Notes under the pieces: generated by a model
Told to the model about the DNA's origin: nothing
What the model saw: only the letters and a program-made list of their open reading frames with translations
The model's database searches: none
Shown here: positions 52,641 through 61,732 of the stretch, piece by piece
How positions within the stretch are numbered: the first letter of the stretch is position 1
Layout: each line of letters starts with the position of its first letter
Assembly (NCBI RefSeq): GCF_000024945.1
Contig: NC_013520.1
Location: 1,823,001-1,887,000, forward strand
Direction: 5' to 3'
DNA: 64,000 bases
Origin: Veillonella parvula DSM 2008
GTDB lineage: Bacteria > Bacillota > Negativicutes > Veillonellales > Veillonellaceae
Position numbers and translations under genes: made by a program

Positions 52641-53834
52641 TTACCACCATTCGTTAATATATGTTTTTTGTTCAGGATAGAGAATATCGAAATAATCTAA
52701 CCATTCTTCGCTTACTGAAAGTTTCCCTTCAAAAACAAGGTCTCGAGCCGTAAGAGTGCCCATTAATAACTGGCTCAATGCACCGATCTCAACGGTAACA
52801 TCTGCTTCGCCCTCTAATGTATCAGAAATCTTTTTAACGGATGGAGTTAATGCACCGCCATATTGCACTTCATAACGGCCTTCGTTCCAGCTGCAAAGCC
52901 CATCTCTTACTGCAAAGGTCATTGTTATAGGCATCATCAATGCCTCTGGATTTACAGGAATCTCTTCAAAAGCAGCTTTTACATCTATAATACGACTCAT
53001 CATATACGGCATTGTAGCGTGACCAGTTCTACCATCAGGATAGAAGCGATAGTATGTATCATGAAGACCTTCATTCCAACGAATAGAAGTGCCTTGAGAA
53101 CGGTGATTATAGAAGTAGTTCAATAATGCACGTTGTGCACGGCGTGTCGTGTAAACCAATTCAGAAACAGGAATTTCAGGCTGACCTAAACGATACACTG
53201 CATAGCCTTCAACGACGTTATCATCGTTGCGCACTACAGCAATGTTTACACCTTCTGCAAAGAAGCTGCCTAATAATCGTTTCCATTCCTTTTCACCGCG
53301 CTCTGCGTAGCCGGAAAGACGAGCCGTATATGTTTTATATACTGGATCTAACAAAGTCCATTGATCTACGCTATTTAGCAAGCCAAAGCTCAACGTTTTA
53401 TCTGTCATAGGGCGCAAGTCTTCTAGCGACATGGTGTTCACCCATTGATGAGCATAAAGTTCCCAACCATATTGTTGATAGAATGCCGCCTTGGATGGCA
53501 TCAAAATCGTCATAGCTTGGCCGCGTTTACGAAGCTCATCTAGTGCAGAGGTCAATAATGCACCGCCTACTCCACCACGGCGAGCCGCAGGATGCGTTGC
53601 AACGCCTACCATATAACTCGTAGGTAATACAGCCCCGCGAACGTTAAGATTGTATTGACGCAAATGAACGGTACTCAACAATTGATCCTGTTCTAGGCCG
53701 ACCATTGTATTTTCTGGTTCATAGCACTTTGTAAAATAATATTGGAAGAATGGATCTTCCTTTGGTTCAAAGCAGTACGCCCATAGATTTTCCACATGAG
53801 GCGTATCTTGAACCGTCGCAATTCTAAATTCCAT
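52641..53834 (-). CDS. Eis-like GNAT N-acetyltransferase
   Basis: The 397-residue protein has the three-part Eis layout. Residues 1-150 are a GNAT domain with the acetyl-CoA loop VATHPAARRGGVGGALL and FYQQYGWELYAHQW; a second GNAT-like part follows, and residues about 285-397 form an SCP2-like domain ending near SEEWLDYFDILYPEQKTYINEWW. The C-terminal carboxylate acts in catalysis in this family. Eis proteins acetylate aminoglycosides or proteins; the substrate here is unknown. RBS ACGAGGA. Confidence 0.85.
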   Translation of the reverse strand: MEFRIATVQDTPHVENLWAYCFEPKEDPFFQYYFTKCYEPENTMVGLEQDQLLSTVHLRQYNLNVRGAVLPTSYMVGVATHPAARRGGVGGALLTSALDELRKRGQAMTILMPSKAAFYQQYGWELYAHQWVNTMSLEDLRPMTDKTLSFGLLNSVDQWTLLDPVYKTYTARLSGYAERGEKEWKRLLGSFFAEGVNIAVVRNDDNVVEGYAVYRLGQPEIPVSELVYTTRRAQRALLNYFYNHRSQGTSIRWNEGLHDTYYRFYPDGRTGHATMPYMMSRIIDVKAAFEEIPVNPEALMMPITMTFAVRDGLCSWNEGRYEVQYGGALTPSVKKISDTLEGEADVTVEIGALSQLLMGTLTARDLVFEGKLSVSEEWLDYFDILYPEQKTYINEWW

Positions 53835-53985
53835 GTTTATATCCTCGTTATATCATAAGAGCCGTTATCTATCTATTGCGTCACAGCGTATAATATCTAA
53901 TCTAAGCACATCGCATCGCCATATCACTATGATGATACGATAGTTACATTCAAATAGATAGGCTAACAATTCTATTATAACAAAA

Positions 53986-54020
53986 TGAGCTATGGAGCAC
54001 ATCGGCTTCATAGCTCAAAT
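53986..54020 (-). terminator. Terminator of the DUF2156 gene
   Basis: Arms TGAGCTATG and CATAGCTCA enclose a 14-base loop immediately after the DUF2156 stop; the minus strand continues with a T-rich tail. Confidence 0.8.
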
Positions 54021-54022
54021 TT

Positions 54023-54940
54023 TTATTTACCGCCTGTCGCATTATCAGCTTCGTTAGCATATACTGCGTCATATTTTTCAGCAAAATGATCTGGGTTATA
54101 AGATTCTTTTGCTTGACGAAGGCCAGGCAACCCCATATCTTCTTCGCGGTTGATAAATTCTACTTCGCTAAATTCGTGACGAATGAATTCATTATTGATA
54201 GCTTGATACAAACCACGAATATCTGGATTTGCTTTTTCAATGTGAATCAAAGCAATTCTGTCATTGAGAAGCTCACCGATACTAAAGGCTTCGACACGGC
54301 CGAATAGTTTAATAGCACCGCCCTTAAGGCCCAACACATCCCAGTTATCAAATAACAAATTGATGGCTATCAATTCATCTTCGATACCTTCTTCATGATG
54401 CGTTTCTACCCAAGATGCTGCCGTTTCACGACATAATGGAATAATATCATCTGTAATTGGCACATATTCATAGTTAGAATATTGCATGCGGAATTGGTTT
54501 AAATGGTTTTTCTTTTGACGGAATTTCTTACCAGACAAGTTGATAAGATCTTCGGACTTGTAAATGTATTCGTAGTTATCGCGGTCAGGTGTAAATGCAT
54601 AGCGACCAGGACATAGGTCTTCCATGCGTTCTTTTACATCTTTGCTAACGCCTTTAAATCGGAACGGCAATTTATTTTCTACGAACCATTCTTTAGCACG
54701 CAACAAACCATCAAGGAACTTTGCATCTTTACCAGCAAATGGAGGCAAAAGGAATGGCTCACGCTTGCCACCACCTTGGATGTACAATACGCCATTCTCT
54801 TCAGCCCAGCGAATACCGTATGGATCTTGCCACATAAACAGTGTAGTAAAGCAATTATCGGATGCTTCGTAATGATGTTGTTCAAAATATTTGTCGATTA
54901 ATGGTTTATCTCTCAATTCAAAACGTTTAAATTCTAAAAT
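54023..54940 (-). CDS. DUF2156 protein (LPG-synthetase/GNAT-like C-terminal fold), probable AUU start
   Basis: Proteins with DUF2156 have the tandem GNAT-like fold of the MprF/LysX aminoacyl-transferase domain. Visible are DKPLIDKYFEQHHYEASDNC, FTTLFMWQDPYGI, FRQKKNHLNQFRMQY and FINREEDMGLPGLRQAKESYNP near the end. No ATG or GTG begins the conserved region. A TTG at 54916 lacks any ribosome site, whereas AGGAGG is followed after seven bases by ATT at 54940, which would add residues reading LEFKRFE, as expected for this family's N-terminus. I therefore place the start at the ATT. Whether it modifies lipids is unknown. Confidence 0.75.
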   Translation of the reverse strand: MLEFKRFELRDKPLIDKYFEQHHYEASDNCFTTLFMWQDPYGIRWAEENGVLYIQGGGKREPFLLPPFAGKDAKFLDGLLRAKEWFVENKLPFRFKGVSKDVKERMEDLCPGRYAFTPDRDNYEYIYKSEDLINLSGKKFRQKKNHLNQFRMQYSNYEYVPITDDIIPLCRETAASWVETHHEEGIEDELIAINLLFDNWDVLGLKGGAIKLFGRVEAFSIGELLNDRIALIHIEKANPDIRGLYQAINNEFIRHEFSEVEFINREEDMGLPGLRQAKESYNPDHFAEKYDAVYANEADNATGGK

Positions 54941-55058
54941 AATAATCCCTCCTATCAGATTCCTCTTTTGAGGTTACTTCACAATCTGTGAAAGTTTTGA
55001 TTCCGTCACATTTAAACATAATCCTAACAATCTAGTACTAAAATCTTAGGTCTCATAA

Positions 55059-56174
55059 TTACAATTTTACAGATTCACCTAACACAAAGGTGCCATCCGT
55101 CGTAATAACCTTATCACCTTCGTTTAAGCCAGAAATAATGGCTACGTCATCGCCTTCAGTGATGCCTACCTCAACAACACGTACATCAACTGTATTATTC
55201 TCAGTCAATACATATACATATTTCCCATCTTGATTTTCCCGAACCGCCTTAGTTGGAACGGTCAGCATCTTGGCTTTCACATTAGATTCAATAATGAGTG
55301 TATAGAATTCACCAGCCTTGATTAGGCCTTTCTCATTATTGAAAGTGGCTTTCACAAGAACACTTGGCACATTTTCAGGTTGAGTAATATCTACGTAAGT
55401 CAATTCACCTGGTAATTCTTGGTCACCTACCTTGAGAAGTACCTTCATGCCATTCTTCGCTTCAGGTGTACCTAATTTCATAGCCGCATCACGAGGAATG
55501 CTGAGGGATGCAACCATCGGCGTAGATTGCTGAATCATCATAAATGGACGGTCTGCAATCGCCATTTGACGGTCTTCGTTATAGATAGATGTTACAGTAC
55601 CTGCTATAGGAGCCACGATTGTAGATGCCGCCATCTGAGCCGATACTTGTGCGATTTGTGCCTCAATGGCCGCCGTATTGATGCCTCCGCCACCACCGGT
55701 TGTAACTGTTGTAGTTTGTGGTTGAGATCGTTCCAAAATACGATCATATTCTTTTTGTGTGATTATGCCCGCTTCACGCATACGTTGAGCCTGTTCCAGT
55801 TGAGTACTGTCTATGGATGCTGCAGTCGTAGTCGTCACAGCTGAGGCATATGATTGTGATTGGGCTTGCGCTAATTGTCCTTGCAAGGATGCTAGCTGTT
55901 GTTGTAAAGCCGATGTATCTACAGTTGCCACAGTTTGACCTTGCTGTACTTGATCGCCTACTTTCACGGCATACACGACCTGCCCCGTCAAGGTCGGCGT
56001 TATCGTCGCCTTATTAAGGGCCGTTACATTGGCATCATTATGAATCTGCAACGGCATATCCTTGTACGTTACCTCTGCGACGGATACGGTTTTCGTACCA
56101 CATCCCGCAATAGCGAGTGTCATAATCATAACACCAAGGATAGCAATTACAGAGCAAAAACGATTTATTTGCAT
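55059..56174 (-). CDS. RND efflux periplasmic adaptor lipoprotein (HlyD/AcrA family)
   Basis: A 371-residue adaptor that would bridge an inner-membrane pump and an outer-membrane channel. It has a lipoprotein signal (lipobox LAIAGC), a biotinyl-lipoyl domain (ATITPTLTGQVVYAVKVGDQVQQGQTVATVD), a helical hairpin (Gln/Ala-rich, about 85-165), the second lipoyl half (STIVAPIAGTVTSIY) and the beta-barrel and membrane-proximal parts ending at GDKVITTDGTFVLGESVKL. The ATG at 56174 follows AGGAAG. No pump gene lies next to it. Its presence fits a diderm member of the Firmicutes. Confidence 0.87.
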   Translation of the reverse strand: MQINRFCSVIAILGVMIMTLAIAGCGTKTVSVAEVTYKDMPLQIHNDANVTALNKATITPTLTGQVVYAVKVGDQVQQGQTVATVDTSALQQQLASLQGQLAQAQSQSYASAVTTTTAASIDSTQLEQAQRMREAGIITQKEYDRILERSQPQTTTVTTGGGGGINTAAIEAQIAQVSAQMAASTIVAPIAGTVTSIYNEDRQMAIADRPFMMIQQSTPMVASLSIPRDAAMKLGTPEAKNGMKVLLKVGDQELPGELTYVDITQPENVPSVLVKATFNNEKGLIKAGEFYTLIIESNVKAKMLTVPTKAVRENQDGKYVYVLTENNTVDVRVVEVGITEGDDVAIISGLNEGDKVITTDGTFVLGESVKL

Positions 56175-56285
56175 TCTGTCACTTCCTATCATATTGATTT
56201 TTATCAATACCTTAGTATATCATAAAATCAGTTAGAATTGTATGAAAGCTAATTCCTTTAATTTATGGATATAACGGAGGTTCTC

Positions 56286-57137
56286 ATGGAAGAACGGATG
56301 GACTTTAGAATATTAAATAACAGCAGTTTTATTCCCTCTATCGGTTATGGCACATATAAAACAGGTAGCGAAGGGGAAACAGAACAAGCCGTAACTAATG
56401 CATTAAACGTAGGCTATCGATTGCTCGACACAGCTGCATACTACGGCAACGAAGAAGCCGTAGGCAAAGGCATCAAAGCATCTGGCGTTAAACGTACGGA
56501 TATCATCATTACTACCAAAATCTGGCACACTAATGCAGGCTATGATAATACGATGCGCGCTGTTGAAAGCTCTCTAAAAAATTTAGACACTAATTATATC
56601 GACATCATGCTCGTTCACCAACCTTTGGGCGATTACTACGGCTCTTGGCGCGCCATGGAGGAGTTATACGACCAAAATATATTGCGTGGGTTAGGTCTTT
56701 CTAACTTTTATGAAGACCGATTAATCGACTTGCTATATCACTGTAATGTAAAACCTGTAGTGAACCAAATTGAATGTCACCCATTCAACCAACGCCAAGC
56801 TCTTATACAATTGATGAGAAAACATCAAGTGGTGGGCATGGCGTGGTCTCCATTTACCCGTGATCGCCAACCGATTTTTGATCATCCTATCATCAAAAGC
56901 TTGGCTGAAAAATACGGTGTAACAAAGCATCAAATCATCTTGCGTTGGCATATTCAACGAGGCATCATTCCATTACCAAAGGCAAATAATGTAAGCCATA
57001 TGGAAGCTAACTTTGATGTATTCGATTTCAAACTCACTAACATCGACATGGATGTTATGGAATTATTAGATCAACAAGACTTCTTAGAGGACCACCACAC
57101 TGCACTAGGTCTTGAAAGATTATTACAACTTAAATAG
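56286..57137 (+). CDS. Aldo/keto reductase
   Basis: A 283-residue NADPH-dependent oxidoreductase of the AKR5 type. The catalytic tetrad is visible: Asp and Tyr in RLLDTAAYYGNEEAVG, Lys in ITTKIW and His in MLVHQPLGDYYGSW. The cofactor segment is IIPLPKANNVSHMEAN, near the end. The ATG at 56286 follows GGAGG; an in-frame ATG 21 bases earlier has no ribosome site. The substrate is unknown. Confidence 0.9.
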   Translation: MEERMDFRILNNSSFIPSIGYGTYKTGSEGETEQAVTNALNVGYRLLDTAAYYGNEEAVGKGIKASGVKRTDIIITTKIWHTNAGYDNTMRAVESSLKNLDTNYIDIMLVHQPLGDYYGSWRAMEELYDQNILRGLGLSNFYEDRLIDLLYHCNVKPVVNQIECHPFNQRQALIQLMRKHQVVGMAWSPFTRDRQPIFDHPIIKSLAEKYGVTKHQIILRWHIQRGIIPLPKANNVSHMEANFDVFDFKLTNIDMDVMELLDQQDFLEDHHTALGLERLLQLK

Positions 57138-57150
57138 AACATAAAAACAA

Positions 57151-57190
57151 AACCACTTATATCCTCCTTTAGGAATAGATATAAGTGGTT
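57151..57190. terminator. Bidirectional terminator
   Basis: A perfect 13-bp stem (AACCACTTATATC / GATATAAGTGGTT) with a 14-base loop lies between the convergent aldo/keto reductase and azlD genes. Confidence 0.85.
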
Positions 57191-57239
57191 TATTTTAGTG
57201 CTCTTTATTTTATTATAGTTTATGTTAGTATACTTTATT

Positions 57240-57578
57240 TTATTTAGGTATATTAAATACGGCTTGAACAAGTATCATGTATACTACAGTGCCGGCTCCA
57301 ATAGACATAAACATATTTCGTTTCCATACATGCATGCCAACGGTCACTAATAAAGCAATAAGTTCCGGTACTCCATATGGATAGGATAACACAATTGTAT
57401 CTTTAAAGGTATACACAACAAGCATCCCCATAACCGCTGCAGGTAATGCCTTGCCTAAATACTGTACAAAATCTGGGGCCTTCCTACCAGGTGGGAAAAT
57501 AAGAAAAGCAGAGAAACGTGTAAGTAATGTGCCCGCTACAACAATGGCAACGGTAATGACTATTTCAAAACTAGTCAA
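57240..57578 (-). CDS. azlD: AzlD-family branched-chain amino acid exporter subunit
   Basis: A membrane protein of about 112 residues with four hydrophobic segments, containing the AzlD pattern TRFSAFLIFPP near the start and YLGKALPAAVMGML. AzlD pairs with AzlC in export of branched-chain amino acids. The start overlaps the azlC stop. I favour the TTG at 57578, eight bases after GGAGG; the GTG at 57587 overlaps that ribosome site. Confidence 0.82.
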   Translation of the reverse strand: MTSFEIVITVAIVVAGTLLTRFSAFLIFPPGRKAPDFVQYLGKALPAAVMGMLVVYTFKDTIVLSYPYGVPELIALLVTVGMHVWKRNMFMSIGAGTVVYMILVQAVFNIPK

Positions 57579-58284
57579 GATGTACACCTCCCCACTTATA
57601 CGCTATATAACATACTACGAGCATACACCCCATAGAAGCAAGCATAAATAAGGATTTTCCCGTTAATAGAAGCATTGCTAGGGCTACAACGGCTCCAACA
57701 GCACCTAAGCCTCGAATATTATTACTTTTAGCATTAAATATCATTTCAAGGAATATAACAATAAATAAGCCAGGTAATACAAAACCAATACCTCGCAAAT
57801 CTACAGATGCTAATAAATCGCCGAACAATCCCCCTACAAGAGTACTCACAACCCAGAAGATATAATTAAGCCACGATACATGGAAGTAGAACCATTTTTC
57901 ATCTACATCATCGGGTAACTTCGTAGATACATTAATTGCAAAACTTTCATCACACATCCACGCAACTGTAGGAAACCACTTCCATCCCATATACACATAT
58001 CGCTGTAGTGCAGATAGACCATAGAAGAAATGACGCCCATTGACAAACAAGGTCAACATAAAAGTATTCACTGGATCAAAGCCTGCCATTAACAGCCCAA
58101 TAGTTACGAACTCCATGGAGCCTGCAAATATGGTACTAGCTAAAACAGGAGCGGTCCACCAAGGAAACCCTTGACTGGTAGCATACAAACCAAAGCCTAC
58201 TCCAAGAAAGAGGAAACTAAGCCCCATGGGAATCATAATAGGAAGTGCAAAAGAAAATGCACTTCTATTTTTTATTTTATTTAT
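57571..58284 (-). CDS. azlC: AzlC-family transporter subunit, probable AUA start
   Basis: AzlC is the large subunit of the AzlCD branched-chain amino acid exporter. Six or seven hydrophobic segments are present, with FLGVGFGLYATSQGFPWWTAPVLASTIFAGSMEF and DESFAI as recognised segments. The first ATG (58236) lies inside the first membrane segment and has no ribosome site. Just after an in-frame TGA, AGGAGG is followed at eight bases by ATA (58284), which restores a normal N-terminus with FALPIMIPMGL; no ATG, GTG or TTG lies between. I therefore place the start at 58284. yqhD precedes it on the same strand? No: yqhD lies downstream in coordinate and upstream in transcription, 53 bases away, so the three may be cotranscribed. 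Confidence 0.78.
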   Translation of the reverse strand: MNKIKNRSAFSFALPIMIPMGLSFLFLGVGFGLYATSQGFPWWTAPVLASTIFAGSMEFVTIGLLMAGFDPVNTFMLTLFVNGRHFFYGLSALQRYVYMGWKWFPTVAWMCDESFAINVSTKLPDDVDEKWFYFHVSWLNYIFWVVSTLVGGLFGDLLASVDLRGIGFVLPGLFIVIFLEMIFNAKSNNIRGLGAVGAVVALAMLLLTGKSLFMLASMGCMLVVCYIAYKWGGVHLD

Positions 58285-58336
58285 AGGGAGCGCCTCCTTT
58301 CCATATCATACAAGTTTACACTGTTAATCCCCTTAA

Positions 58337-59503
58337 TTATAAGGCACGCATTAAAATCTCGCGAGCTACTTCTGGTGTTACATCACCATTTTCACCAAGT
58401 TGTGTCATGCCATGGTCCTCTAATTGTTTCACAATTTTATCAACTGCTTCTTCACCAAGACCATAGTCTTTCAAATGCGTAGATACGCCAAGGGACTCGA
58501 AGAATTCACGAGTTTTAGCGATAGCCTTGTCCGCTTTTTCTTCGTTTGTACCTTCTGTAATATGCCATACCCGTGTAGCATATTGTGCCAATTTTTCAAG
58601 TTTGTCTGCTTTTTTCACTTCTAACAATGCAGGTAATACGATAGCCAATGTAATACCATGGTCAAGATGGTACGCCGCAGTTAACTCATGGCCAATCAGA
58701 TGAGTTGCCCAGTCTTGTGGCACGCCGGCACCAATTAAACCATTTAATGCCAATGTAGAGGCCCACACGTGGTTAGCACGAATATCGTAGTTTTCTGGAT
58801 TTTCTACTGTTTCTTTGCCGATTTCAATCATAGTTTTTAAAATACCTTCGCTGAAACGATCTTGAATACGACCTTCTACAGGGTATGTTAAATACTGCTC
58901 TGTGGTATGCACAAAGGTATCGATAACGCCATTCTTAACTTGTCTTTCAGGCAAGGTGAAAGTCAATGTTGGATCAAGCATGGAGAACTTAGGGAATACT
59001 AAGCTACTGAATACAGGGTATTTACCGTCACCATAAGTAATAACTGCACCATTGTTCATTTCGGAACCAGTTGCAGGTAGTGTCATAACTGTGCCAAATG
59101 GTAATGGATTTGGTACCATGTCTACCGGAACCTCTGGCACACCAACTTTCATTACCTCAATAACGGGACCATCATAGGTAGCACCCATAACGATAAGTTT
59201 TGTAGCATCTACTACAGAACCGCCGCCTACAGCGAGAACGAAATCTACGCCATGTTCTTTAATGAAAGCTACCGCACGTTCACAAGTTTCAAGAGATGGA
59301 TTTGGCTCAATACCACCAAACTGCTCAACCTTGCGGTTACCAAGAGCTTTCACAATGCGATCAATAAGACCACTGTGCACAGCGGAGCCACCACCATAAG
59401 TAATGAGCACCTTTGCATCCTTTGGTACCAATGTATCTAATTCATCTAAACGGTCTTTACCAAATACGATATGTGTAGGGTTATAAAAATCAAAATTATA
59501 CAT
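58337..59503 (-). CDS. yqhD: YqhD-like iron/zinc alcohol dehydrogenase
   Basis: A 388-residue NADPH-dependent alcohol dehydrogenase of the YqhD/butanol dehydrogenase group, which reduces toxic or fermentative aldehydes. The cofactor loop GGGS is at residues 93-96; metal ligands Asp195, His199, His268 and His282 match YqhD with a shift of one. The N-terminal MYNFDFYNPTHIVFG and central LPATGSEMNNGAVIT are characteristic. It is upstream of azlC with a gap of about 50 bases. The other iron alcohol dehydrogenase in the window (8244-9416) is only distantly similar. Confidence 0.9.
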   Translation of the reverse strand: MYNFDFYNPTHIVFGKDRLDELDTLVPKDAKVLITYGGGSAVHSGLIDRIVKALGNRKVEQFGGIEPNPSLETCERAVAFIKEHGVDFVLAVGGGSVVDATKLIVMGATYDGPVIEVMKVGVPEVPVDMVPNPLPFGTVMTLPATGSEMNNGAVITYGDGKYPVFSSLVFPKFSMLDPTLTFTLPERQVKNGVIDTFVHTTEQYLTYPVEGRIQDRFSEGILKTMIEIGKETVENPENYDIRANHVWASTLALNGLIGAGVPQDWATHLIGHELTAAYHLDHGITLAIVLPALLEVKKADKLEKLAQYATRVWHITEGTNEEKADKAIAKTREFFESLGVSTHLKDYGLGEEAVDKIVKQLEDHGMTQLGENGDVTPEVAREILMRAL

Positions 59504-59598
59504 ACATCCTCCATTAATCCGACATTATAGATATATGAATCCATATTAGAATTATACAAAAATATTTAAAATATAAATTTACTACCTAGCGATCACAC

Positions 59599-59636
59599 AT
59601 TCAATATAACACATTAATCAATATATTATATTGAAT
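59599..59636 (+). promoter_or_regulatory. Inverted repeat upstream of the second metQ-like gene
   Basis: Arms ATTCAATATAA (59599-59609) and TTATATTGAAT (59626-59636) are perfect over 11 bases, 130 bases before the gene. It could be a repressor site or a leader hairpin; no known consensus fits. Confidence 0.4.
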
Positions 59637-59765
59637 TGTATTATAAATGAGCTAGAATTTCACCATAGTTTTAATCTATAGCTAACTGATATGCTTTTAT
59701 CATATACAAATCCCCTTCATCCATGATAGGATATAACCATTATAAGACTTGAAAGGGATGATTAT

Positions 59766-60584
59766 ATGAAATTAAAAACATTGTTAGCACCATTACTTAT
59801 CGGTGCTCTTGCATTTGCTATCGCTGGTTGTGGTAGTACATCAAATCAATCAACACAAACACAAAAAGAAATCAAAATAGGTGCTACATCTGGTCCTCAT
59901 GCACAAGTAGCTGAAGCTGTAGCAAAAGAAGCTAAAAAACAAGGAATCGATCTTAAAGTAGTTGAATTCTCAGACTATGTAACACCTGATAAAGCCCTTG
60001 CAGATGGCGATATTCAACTGAATGCTTATCAACATGTACCATTTATGGAAAACTTTAACAAACAAAATGGTTCCAACTTAGTAGCAATCGGTAAAACAAT
60101 TTTGGTGCGTATGGGCTTATATAGTAATAGTGTACACAGCGTACAAGATGTACCTGAAGGCGCTACTGTTTCTATCCCAAATGACCCTACTAATGGTGGT
60201 CGTGCATTAGCATTATTAGCTAAAGCTGGATTAATTACGTTAAAAGATGGTGTCGGCTTCAAAGCAACAGTTGCAGATATCACATCTAACCCGAAGAATA
60301 TAAAGATTCAAGAACTAGAAGCAGCTCAATTACCTCGTAGTCTAGATGATGTAACAATTGCAGTTATTCCAATGAACTATGTGCAAAGTGCTGGTCTTAG
60401 TGTAGAAAAACAAGGTTTCTTCTTCGAATCTAAAGATGAACCACTAACAGTTATCGTACTTGCAGTTCGTAGTGAAGACAAAGACAACGAAACATACAAA
60501 AAAATTGCAGATATTTACAAATCTGATGCTATTAAACAATACATCGACGAAACATTCAAAGGCACTATTACAACTGCCAATTAA
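59766..60584 (+). CDS. metQ: MetQ/NlpA-family substrate-binding lipoprotein (second copy)
   Basis: A 272-residue lipoprotein with lipobox FAIAGC (Cys21) and the same fold as the protein at 2891-3724: IGATSGPHAQVAEAVAKEA, DYVTPDKALADGDIQLNAYQHVPFMENF and ELEAAQLPRSLDDVTIAVIP. The two differ over much of their length, so their ligands may differ. No metN or metI gene is adjacent. It ends at a strong terminator (60612-60658). RBS AAAGGGA. Confidence 0.85.
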   Translation: MKLKTLLAPLLIGALAFAIAGCGSTSNQSTQTQKEIKIGATSGPHAQVAEAVAKEAKKQGIDLKVVEFSDYVTPDKALADGDIQLNAYQHVPFMENFNKQNGSNLVAIGKTILVRMGLYSNSVHSVQDVPEGATVSIPNDPTNGGRALALLAKAGLITLKDGVGFKATVADITSNPKNIKIQELEAAQLPRSLDDVTIAVIPMNYVQSAGLSVEKQGFFFESKDEPLTVIVLAVRSEDKDNETYKKIADIYKSDAIKQYIDETFKGTITTAN

Positions 60585-60611
60585 TAAAGTTTATATCGTC
60601 ACTATATAACT

Positions 60612-60658
60612 AAAAAGAGATACCCCAATGATTACAATCATTGGGGCATCTCTTTTTT
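60612..60658. terminator. Bidirectional terminator
   Basis: A stem of about 21 bp (AAAAAGAGAT, mismatch, CCCCAATGATT and its complement) with a two-base loop lies between the second metQ gene and the nitroreductase gene and ends in a run of T. Confidence 0.9.
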
Positions 60659-61472
60659 ACTCTTCTGTATCAAATGTAACATCTAATGGTTGACGCTCTA
60701 CAATATTGCGATATCGTACTTTAGGATATCCCATAAGAATGCCACCAGCTACAATTTTATCATCAGGTACACCTAATTCATCTAATAATGGTTGGTATTC
60801 AGCTTCTCCAGCATGTTCAAAAAAGCCTGCCCAACAAGTACCAAGGCCTAAAGTCGGCGCATATAGCTCAGCATAAGACAAGCAAGAGTGACCACTATCA
60901 TGGGTACGATGAATATCTTTTTTAGAGCCAATTGCCACGACGAGAGCCGGCGCATCGCGCAAGATATACTCCTTGCCTTTATCTACTTCTGCTTGAGCCG
61001 CACGAGCATAAAGGCGCATAATTGGCACTGTTTTTGCAGCTAAATGCATCCACTCTAGAACGAGATCAGCAATACGGCGTAACGTTTGTTTATCTCGGAT
61101 TACTATATACGAAATACCTTGTGTGTTAGTTGCTGTTGGCGCCATTCTTGCAACGTTTAGCACTTTGCGAATGAGCTCTACAGGGACTGGTTTATTTTGA
61201 TAGTTACGAATAGAGCGACGACTACGCATAAATAGTTCAGCTTGCTCAGGCGTTAACTTAGGTTCCTTTGTAATATCGATTTGCTCTTTACGCGGTGTCA
61301 TATCGCTATCAAGAGCAAGCGTTGGGCATACGGAAATACAATGCCCACAGGAGATACAACCTCCCCTGCCAGTTACAGGTCCAGCATCGGACATCACCAG
61401 TAATCCGGTCGGACAGTCAGCAACGCAAAGGCCGCATCGTGTACAGACTTCTGTATTGACGGTAAATAACAT
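60657..61472 (-). CDS. Ferredoxin-domain nitroreductase
   Basis: A 271-residue protein with two N-terminal [4Fe-4S] motifs (CTRCGLCVADCP and CISCGHCISVCP, residues 9-50) fused to an FMN nitroreductase domain (MRSRRSIRNYQNKPVP, then APTATNTQGISYIVI, and LGLGTCWAGFFE). The clusters would pass electrons from ferredoxin-type donors to the flavin. The natural substrate is not known; such enzymes can reduce nitroaromatics. The ATG at 61472 follows GGAGG. Confidence 0.9.
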   Translation of the reverse strand: MLFTVNTEVCTRCGLCVADCPTGLLVMSDAGPVTGRGGCISCGHCISVCPTLALDSDMTPRKEQIDITKEPKLTPEQAELFMRSRRSIRNYQNKPVPVELIRKVLNVARMAPTATNTQGISYIVIRDKQTLRRIADLVLEWMHLAAKTVPIMRLYARAAQAEVDKGKEYILRDAPALVVAIGSKKDIHRTHDSGHSCLSYAELYAPTLGLGTCWAGFFEHAGEAEYQPLLDELGVPDDKIVAGGILMGYPKVRYRNIVERQPLDVTFDTEE

Positions 61473-61588
61473 CTGAATATCCTCCAAATACTACTATAAA
61501 GCCTATTATAACATACAAAATCAAGTCATATCTAGTTTTAAACAATTATTCTAATTGTAATGGAGCTAATCCCTGTTCCTATATTTGC

Positions 61589-61732
61589 CTTTTGGATGGG
61601 GCCCCGTTTCGTTAATACAACTTGGTAAAAAAAGTAAGAATACGCTTGCTTGCTCCGTTCTTCGCAAAGTCGCTGCACAAGCGTATTCTTACTTTTTTAT
61701 CACTGTATTTATAAAGATGCCCCATCCAAAAG
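61589..61732 (+). repeat. Nested inverted-repeat element, copy A
   Basis: Outer arms CTTTTGGATGGGGC (61589-61602) and GCCCCATCCAAAAG (61719-61732) enclose inner 21-bp perfect arms (61628-61648 and 61678-61698). The inner arms flank a 29-base core (61649-61677) that contains GCTCCGTTCTTCGCAAAGTC. The core, GATGGGGCCC and ACAACTT recur in copy B, whereas the stems differ in sequence but remain paired. Element length is 144 bases. No coding function. Confidence 0.85.
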
